Below are positions 59,725 through 64,000 of a stretch of 64,000 nt of DNA, piece by piece (position 1 is the first letter of the stretch; every line of letters starts with the position of its first letter). The translations under genes were made by a program, and so were the position numbers. The DNA is from Bacteroidaceae bacterium (GTDB lineage: Bacteria > Bacteroidota > Bacteroidia > Bacteroidales > Bacteroidaceae), in NCBI GenBank assembly GCA_017619585.1, contig JAFZSA010000024.1, positions 41,626 to 105,625 on the forward strand. The letters are read 5' to 3'. Under the pieces are notes generated by a model. It did not search any database, was not told the DNA's origin, and saw nothing but the letters and a program-made list of their open reading frames with translations.

Positions 59725-61229
59725 ATCTGACAAGTATCATACGCCCCGTTTTCTCTTCCCGCCTGCGGGAACTGGATTGTTATGCCACACAGGCACAACA
59801 GTTGCAGCTTAACGTCCTGAAAAGACTGCTAAGCAAAGCTTCCGATACACAATGGGGCCACCAACACGCATATAGCAAGACTCTTAGTTACGAGAAGTTT
59901 GTACAGCAGACCCCCGTCAACACCTACGAGGACCTGAAAGGGTATATAGACGAGATGCGCCAGGGAAAGGCCGACCTCCTATGGCCCGGAAAGGTAAAGT
60001 GGTACGCCAAATCCAGCGGCACCACTAATGACAAGAGCAAATTCATACCCGTCAGCAAAGAGGGTCTTCACGATATACACTATGCCGGAGGTTTCGACTC
60101 CGTGACATGGTATCTGCGCAACAATCCCAAGAGCCGCGTCTTTGACGGCAAGGCACTGATCCTGGGTGGCAGTCATGCTCCCAACTACAACCAGAAGAAC
60201 AGCCTGGTTGGAGACCTCAGCGCCATTCTTATAGAGAATATCAATCCGCTGGTCAATCTGGTTCGCACACCTAAGAAGAAGACTGCCCTGCTCAGCGACT
60301 TCGAGATAAAGCGCACCCGCATTGCACAGGAGGCAATAAAGCAGAACGTCACCAACCTGAGCGGTGTTCCCTCATGGATGATGTCGGTACTGAACAGGGT
60401 GATAGAGATATCCGGAGCCAACAACCTTTGCGAGGTATGGCCCAATCTGGAGGTATTCTTCCATGGAGGCGTTGCCTTTGCACCCTACCGCGAGCAATAC
60501 CAGCACCTCATCCCCTCTGCCGGCATGCATTATATGGAGACATACAATGCGTCTGAGGGTTTCTTCGGTTTGCAGGACGATCCCAATGATCCGGCTATGA
60601 GCCTGATGATTGACTACGGAGTATTCTTCGAGTTCATCCCAATGGAAGAACTTGACAACGAACATCCCACCGTACTTCCCCTCTGGGATATTGAGGTTGG
60701 AAAGAACTACGCAATGGTTATCAGCACCTCTTGCGGATTATGGAGATACCTGATTGGGGACACCATTAAGTTCACCCAGAAGAATCCCTACAAATTCATC
60801 ATCACTGGCCGTACCAAGTTCTTCATCAATGCCTTTGGCGAGGAACTGATTGTTGACAATGCCGAGAAAGGCTTGGCCGAGGCTTGCGCGCAAACCGGTG
60901 CTCAAGTGCAGGAATATACCGCTGCCCCCGTCTTTATGGACGAGCACGGCAAATGCCGTCACCAATGGCTGATAGAGTTCAGCAAAGAGCCCGAGGATAT
61001 CAATGCCTTTGCAGATATCCTGGATCAGGCATTACAGAAAATCAACTCTGATTACGAAGCCAAGCGCTACAAGAATATCACCCTACAGCCTCTGGAGATT
61101 ATCAAGGCCCGCAGCGGTGTCTTCAACGACTGGCTGAAGCAGAAAGGAAAGTTGGGCGGACAGCACAAGATTCCACGCCTAAGCAACAAACGCGAATTCA
61201 TTGACCAGATATTAGCACTGAACGCATGA
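59721..61229 (+). CDS. GH3-family acyl-adenylate enzyme
   Basis: A 502-residue member of the GH3 (auxin-responsive) family of acyl-acid-amido synthetases. The ATP motif is WYAKSSGTTNDKSKFIPVS, followed by the family segments LPLWDIEVGKNYAMVISTSCGLWRYLIGDTIKF and TGRTKFFINAFGEELIVDNAE. Plant GH3 enzymes join indoleacetate or jasmonate to amino acids; bacterial members are mostly uncharacterised, and a few join benzoates or other acids to amino acids. It sits in the acpP-fabF-rnc operon with 4-base overlaps on both sides. An arylacetate module lies 3 kb away. Confidence 0.9.
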   Translation: MNLTSIIRPVFSSRLRELDCYATQAQQLQLNVLKRLLSKASDTQWGHQHAYSKTLSYEKFVQQTPVNTYEDLKGYIDEMRQGKADLLWPGKVKWYAKSSGTTNDKSKFIPVSKEGLHDIHYAGGFDSVTWYLRNNPKSRVFDGKALILGGSHAPNYNQKNSLVGDLSAILIENINPLVNLVRTPKKKTALLSDFEIKRTRIAQEAIKQNVTNLSGVPSWMMSVLNRVIEISGANNLCEVWPNLEVFFHGGVAFAPYREQYQHLIPSAGMHYMETYNASEGFFGLQDDPNDPAMSLMIDYGVFFEFIPMEELDNEHPTVLPLWDIEVGKNYAMVISTSCGLWRYLIGDTIKFTQKNPYKFIITGRTKFFINAFGEELIVDNAEKGLAEACAQTGAQVQEYTAAPVFMDEHGKCRHQWLIEFSKEPEDINAFADILDQALQKINSDYEAKRYKNITLQPLEIIKARSGVFNDWLKQKGKLGGQHKIPRLSNKREFIDQILALNA

Positions 61230-63166
61230 AAGAGTGGAGGCCGCTTCTATACAGTTTACTGAGCTTGCTGGTAGTTGCATGCGCCAGCATAGCAGCTCCC
61301 GACGGTGGAGAATATGACGAGACTCCACCCAAGGTCGTTTCCAGTTATCCTATAGAACGTGCCACAGGTGTACAAACCAGAAAAGCGCGCATCAACTTTG
61401 ATGAATTCATCAAGTTGGAGAACGCCAACGAAAAGGTAATTGTCTCGCCCCCACAGATGGAGCCGGCAAATATCAGAGTTGACGGCAAGCATATTAAGAT
61501 AGAGCTCAACGACACTCTGAAGCCCAACACTACCTATACCATCGACTTCAGCGACGCTATCGAGGACAACAACGAGGGAAATCCCATGGGACACTACACC
61601 TTCTCGTTCAGCACAGGCGACGAGATTGATACCATGGAGGTGTCAGGTACTGTATTGAACGCAGAAGACCTGGAACCCATAAAAGGCGTATTGGTGGGAT
61701 TGTACCCTGTAGATTCCAATCTCACGGACAGTATCCTCAGAACCACTCCCTTCCAGCGTGTATCACGCACAAACGGATCGGGACGCTTTACCATCAAAGG
61801 CGTCAAGAACGGCAGATACAAAGCTCATGTCCTGGATGACAAGGACGGAGACTTCCTCTTCAGTCAGAAAAGCGAGAAGATCTCCTTTGATTCCATTGTA
61901 TTCCAGACCTCCTGGAAGCGCGACGTCAGGATGGATACCATCTGGCGCGATACCGTAGAATACGACTCTATCCGTGTGGTACCCTACACCCACTTCCTGC
62001 CAGACGACCTTGTCCTGCTTGCCTTCCTCGAAGATGGTCAGGACCAGCACCTGCTGAAATGGGAGCGTCAGGAGCCTGAATTCTTCCGTCTTTATTTCAC
62101 AGCCCCTGCTGATACACTTCCCATCATAAAGGGATTGAACTTCGACGAGAAATGCCTGCTCTGTGAGTCAAGCGAACACTTCGATACCCTCACCTATTGG
62201 ATTACGGACACAACCTACTATAGGCAGCAAGACACGCTAAGATTCGAGCTCACATTTATGGAGACGGACACAGCAGGCGTTCTGAATCCGACAACCGAAG
62301 AGATGGAAATTGTCCCCAAGACCACATGGGCTAAGAAATGGGGTGAGCAGAGCAAGAAGATTGCCGAGTGGAACAAGGAACGCGAAAAGAAGATCAGGAA
62401 AGCCAAGAGACCGCTGGCATACGAGGAGAATCCCTACACCAAGACCTTCCTGGAAATGTCCTGTAAACCCTATGGAGCATTAGACCCCAACCAGAATCCC
62501 CGCCTCACTGCCAAAGAGCCTTTTGCCAAAGTGGATACCAACAAGATACACTTCTATATCAAGAAAGATTCTGACTGGATCCCGCACCCCCATCTGTTCC
62601 TTCCAAGCAAGACAGACAAAAAGGTCTATACCCTCTATGCCGAGTGGGAGCCCAAGGAGCATTATAAGTTTACGGCAGACTCATCAGCCTTCACCAGTGT
62701 GATGGGACATTCCAGCAAGCCGCTTAAATACGAGTTCACCGTCAGAGAAGACGAGGAGTTCGGTTCCATCTTCATACACGTTCTGGCTCCCGACAGCAAC
62801 ATCATCGTACAGTTGCTCAGCAGGGCCGACAAACCCGTCGCTACACAAAAGGCTGATAAAGACGGGCGAGCCGACTTCTTCTACATGAAACCCGACGAGT
62901 ACTTTGTACGCTGTTTCATAGATGCCAACAACAACGGCAAATGGGATACGGGCAATTACAAGGAAGGTCGTCAACCCGAGGAAGTCTTCTATTTCCCCCA
63001 GAGACTTGCCCTGAAAGCCAACTGGGATCTGGAACAGGAATGGTCTATCAGAAGCATTGAGAGAAGCAAGCAAAAGCCTCAGGATATCACCAAGCAGAAG
63101 GCCGATAAGGAGAAGACCATCAAGCAACGTAACCTGAAGCGTATGATGGAGAAAAACAAAAAATGA
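61226..63166 (+). CDS. Large lipoprotein with Ig-like (Big_5) N-terminal domain
   Basis: A 646-residue lipoprotein, lipobox VVACAS at Cys19. Residues about 33-135 form a bacterial Ig-like domain (PPKVVSSYPIERATGVQTRKARINFDEFI ... YTIDFSDAIEDNNEGNPMGHYTFSFSTG), often labelled Big_5. A carboxypeptidase-regulatory-like beta segment follows (MEVSGTVLNAEDLEPIKGVLVGLYPVD), and the C-terminal tail is a charged Lys/Arg helix. Such proteins are cell-envelope proteins of unknown task in Bacteroidetes. Its ATG overlaps the GH3 stop by 4 bases. The final 40 residues (SKQKPQDITKQKADKEKTIKQR) look like a coiled coil. Confidence 0.8.
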   Translation: MKEWRPLLYSLLSLLVVACASIAAPDGGEYDETPPKVVSSYPIERATGVQTRKARINFDEFIKLENANEKVIVSPPQMEPANIRVDGKHIKIELNDTLKPNTTYTIDFSDAIEDNNEGNPMGHYTFSFSTGDEIDTMEVSGTVLNAEDLEPIKGVLVGLYPVDSNLTDSILRTTPFQRVSRTNGSGRFTIKGVKNGRYKAHVLDDKDGDFLFSQKSEKISFDSIVFQTSWKRDVRMDTIWRDTVEYDSIRVVPYTHFLPDDLVLLAFLEDGQDQHLLKWERQEPEFFRLYFTAPADTLPIIKGLNFDEKCLLCESSEHFDTLTYWITDTTYYRQQDTLRFELTFMETDTAGVLNPTTEEMEIVPKTTWAKKWGEQSKKIAEWNKEREKKIRKAKRPLAYEENPYTKTFLEMSCKPYGALDPNQNPRLTAKEPFAKVDTNKIHFYIKKDSDWIPHPHLFLPSKTDKKVYTLYAEWEPKEHYKFTADSSAFTSVMGHSSKPLKYEFTVREDEEFGSIFIHVLAPDSNIIVQLLSRADKPVATQKADKDGRADFFYMKPDEYFVRCFIDANNNGKWDTGNYKEGRQPEEVFYFPQRLALKANWDLEQEWSIRSIERSKQKPQDITKQKADKEKTIKQRNLKRMMEKNKK

Positions 63167-63262
63167 TAACTCCATTTCGCAAAAGCGACACTAAAGACAA
63201 TTAACTACGTTAAGAAAGCAAAAAAAAGGAACACCACATTTCACCATTTCAGAGGAATGTTG

Positions 63263-63270
63263 TAATTTTG
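63263..63270 (+). promoter_or_regulatory. -7 box TAATTTTG for pckA
   Basis: TAATTTTG, 85 bases before the pckA ATG. The leader holds no clear structure. Confidence 0.5.
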
Positions 63271-63355
63271 CGCTGAAAAAATAGGGCCTAGCCCTACGCA
63301 AGGGTAAAAAGCAATAGAAAGATAACAATAATTTACACTTTAATCATTCAATAAA

Positions 63356-64000
63356 ATGGCAAATTTAGATTTGACTAAGTATGGCATCACTGGTTCTACC
63401 GTGATTGCTCACAATCCCTCTTACGAGTTCCTTTTCGAGGAGGAGACAAAGGCTGGTCTGACTGGTTTCGACAAGGGTCAGAACACCGAGTTGGACGCTG
63501 TTAACGTAATGACTGGTATCTACACCGGCCGTTCACCCAAGGACAAGTACATCGTAAAGGATGCACAGAGCCAGGATAAGGTATGGTGGACTTCTGAGGA
63601 GTATAAGAACGACAACCACCCCATGTCTGAGGAAGTTTGGGGCAAGGTTAAGGAAATCGCCATCAAGGAGCTCTGCAACAAGCAGCTCTATGTTGTTGAC
63701 GCTTTCTGCGGTGCTAACGAGGCAACCCGTCTGGCTGTTCGCTTCATCGTTGAGGTAGCTTGGCAGGCACACTTCGTAAAGAACATGTTCATCCAGCCCA
63801 CAGCTGAGGAGTTGGAGAAGTTCGAGCCTAACTTCGTAATCTATAACGCTTCTAAGGCTAAGGTTGAGAACTACAAGGAGCTGGGTCTGAACTCAGAGAC
63901 TTGTGTTGCCTTCAACACAACAAGCCGCGAGCAGGTAATCATCAACACCTGGTACGGTGGTGAGATGAAGAAGGGTATGTTCTCTATGCAGAACTACTAC
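63356..64000 (+). CDS. pckA: Phosphoenolpyruvate carboxykinase (ATP), 3' part missing
   Basis: The first 215 codons are visible and the gene runs off the right edge. The sequence [48 protein letters not shown] and [19 protein letters not shown] is that of the ATP-type enzyme. It interconverts oxaloacetate and PEP. In fermenting Bacteroidales it usually fixes CO2 on PEP and yields ATP on the route to succinate. Codon use is highly biased, as expected for a strongly expressed gene. Confidence 0.97.
   Translation, partial: MANLDLTKYGITGSTVIAHNPSYEFLFEEETKAGLTGFDKGQNTELDAVNVMTGIYTGRSPKDKYIVKDAQSQDKVWWTSEEYKNDNHPMSEEVWGKVKEIAIKELCNKQLYVVDAFCGANEATRLAVRFIVEVAWQAHFVKNMFIQPTAEELEKFEPNFVIYNASKAKVENYKELGLNSETCVAFNTTSREQVIINTWYGGEMKKGMFSMQNYY

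Overview
The window reads as chromosomal DNA from an anaerobic, host- or rumen-associated member of the Bacteroidales, most like Prevotella and its relatives. The evidence is the Bacteroidetes -7 box (TAnnTTTG) in front of many genes, weak Shine-Dalgarno sites, a FeoA-FeoB fusion, an S46 dipeptidyl peptidase, large secreted proteins with C-terminal 'GRK..YIxxGxK'-like tails, and an ATP-type PEP carboxykinase. The species cannot be fixed from this sequence alone. No rRNA, tRNA, CRISPR array or transposase gene was recognised.

Layout. 1-696: NusG/UpxY-type antiterminator, cut by the left edge, with a long leader. 1.7-11 kb: two very large secreted proteins (C1A peptidase with LamG and PKD modules; discoidin-repeat protein). 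11.2-17.7 kb: DPP7-type peptidase, DEAD-box helicase, patatin-like lipase, PfkB sugar kinase. 17.8-28.2 kb: a hemerythrin-like/LuxR regulator divergent from a c-type cytochrome and metal-handling cluster (outer-membrane barrel, imelysin, di-heme oxidoreductase, porin, mono-heme lipoprotein, Rid-like protein, ResB-CcsA haem-ligation protein). 28.2-32.2 kb: mutS and an M16 peptidase. 32.2-41.8 kb: an accessory island with a YafQ-type toxin-antitoxin pair, a three-gene restriction-modification operon (two C5 cytosine methyltransferases and a nuclease joined to a LexA/S24-like peptidase domain), DinD, a RhuM-Fic fusion and a DEDDh exonuclease. 42.4-45.1 kb: feoAB and its small Cys-rich partner. 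45.1-57.1 kb: PBP4-type peptidase, then a coherent aromatic 2-oxoacid/arylacetate module (ACT protein, two phenylacetate-CoA ligases, SSS symporter, porin, aminotransferase, IorB, IorA, omega-amidase-like enzyme). 57.4-63.2 kb: acpP-fabF-rnc-GH3-lipoprotein operon. 63.4 kb to the edge: pckA.

The most unusual signal is in the repeats. The core genome carries two short intergenic families: arrays with a strict 7-bp period (TTAGCGG, TTCAATG, AATTCAT, TTATTGG, TTCTTCA, ATTCAAA and others), and GC-rich arms of the form CTCCCC..GGGGAG that often occur as inverted pairs. Both run into genes in frame, forming linkers, signal-peptide cores, a start codon and a stop codon. Neither family was seen in the 32-42.6 kb island. 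That island instead carries arrays with an 11-, 22- or 44-bp period, and a near-identical promoter plus cloverleaf leader in front of both the restriction-modification operon and dinD.

How the genes may work together (inference): the arylacetate module would interconvert arylacetates and aromatic amino acids through aryl-CoA and arylpyruvate. The cytochrome cluster would assemble surface-facing haem proteins under an oxygen- or iron-sensing regulator. The island combines modification, restriction and DNA-damage genes that share leader architecture, and its nuclease has the features of a self-cleaving S24 switch.
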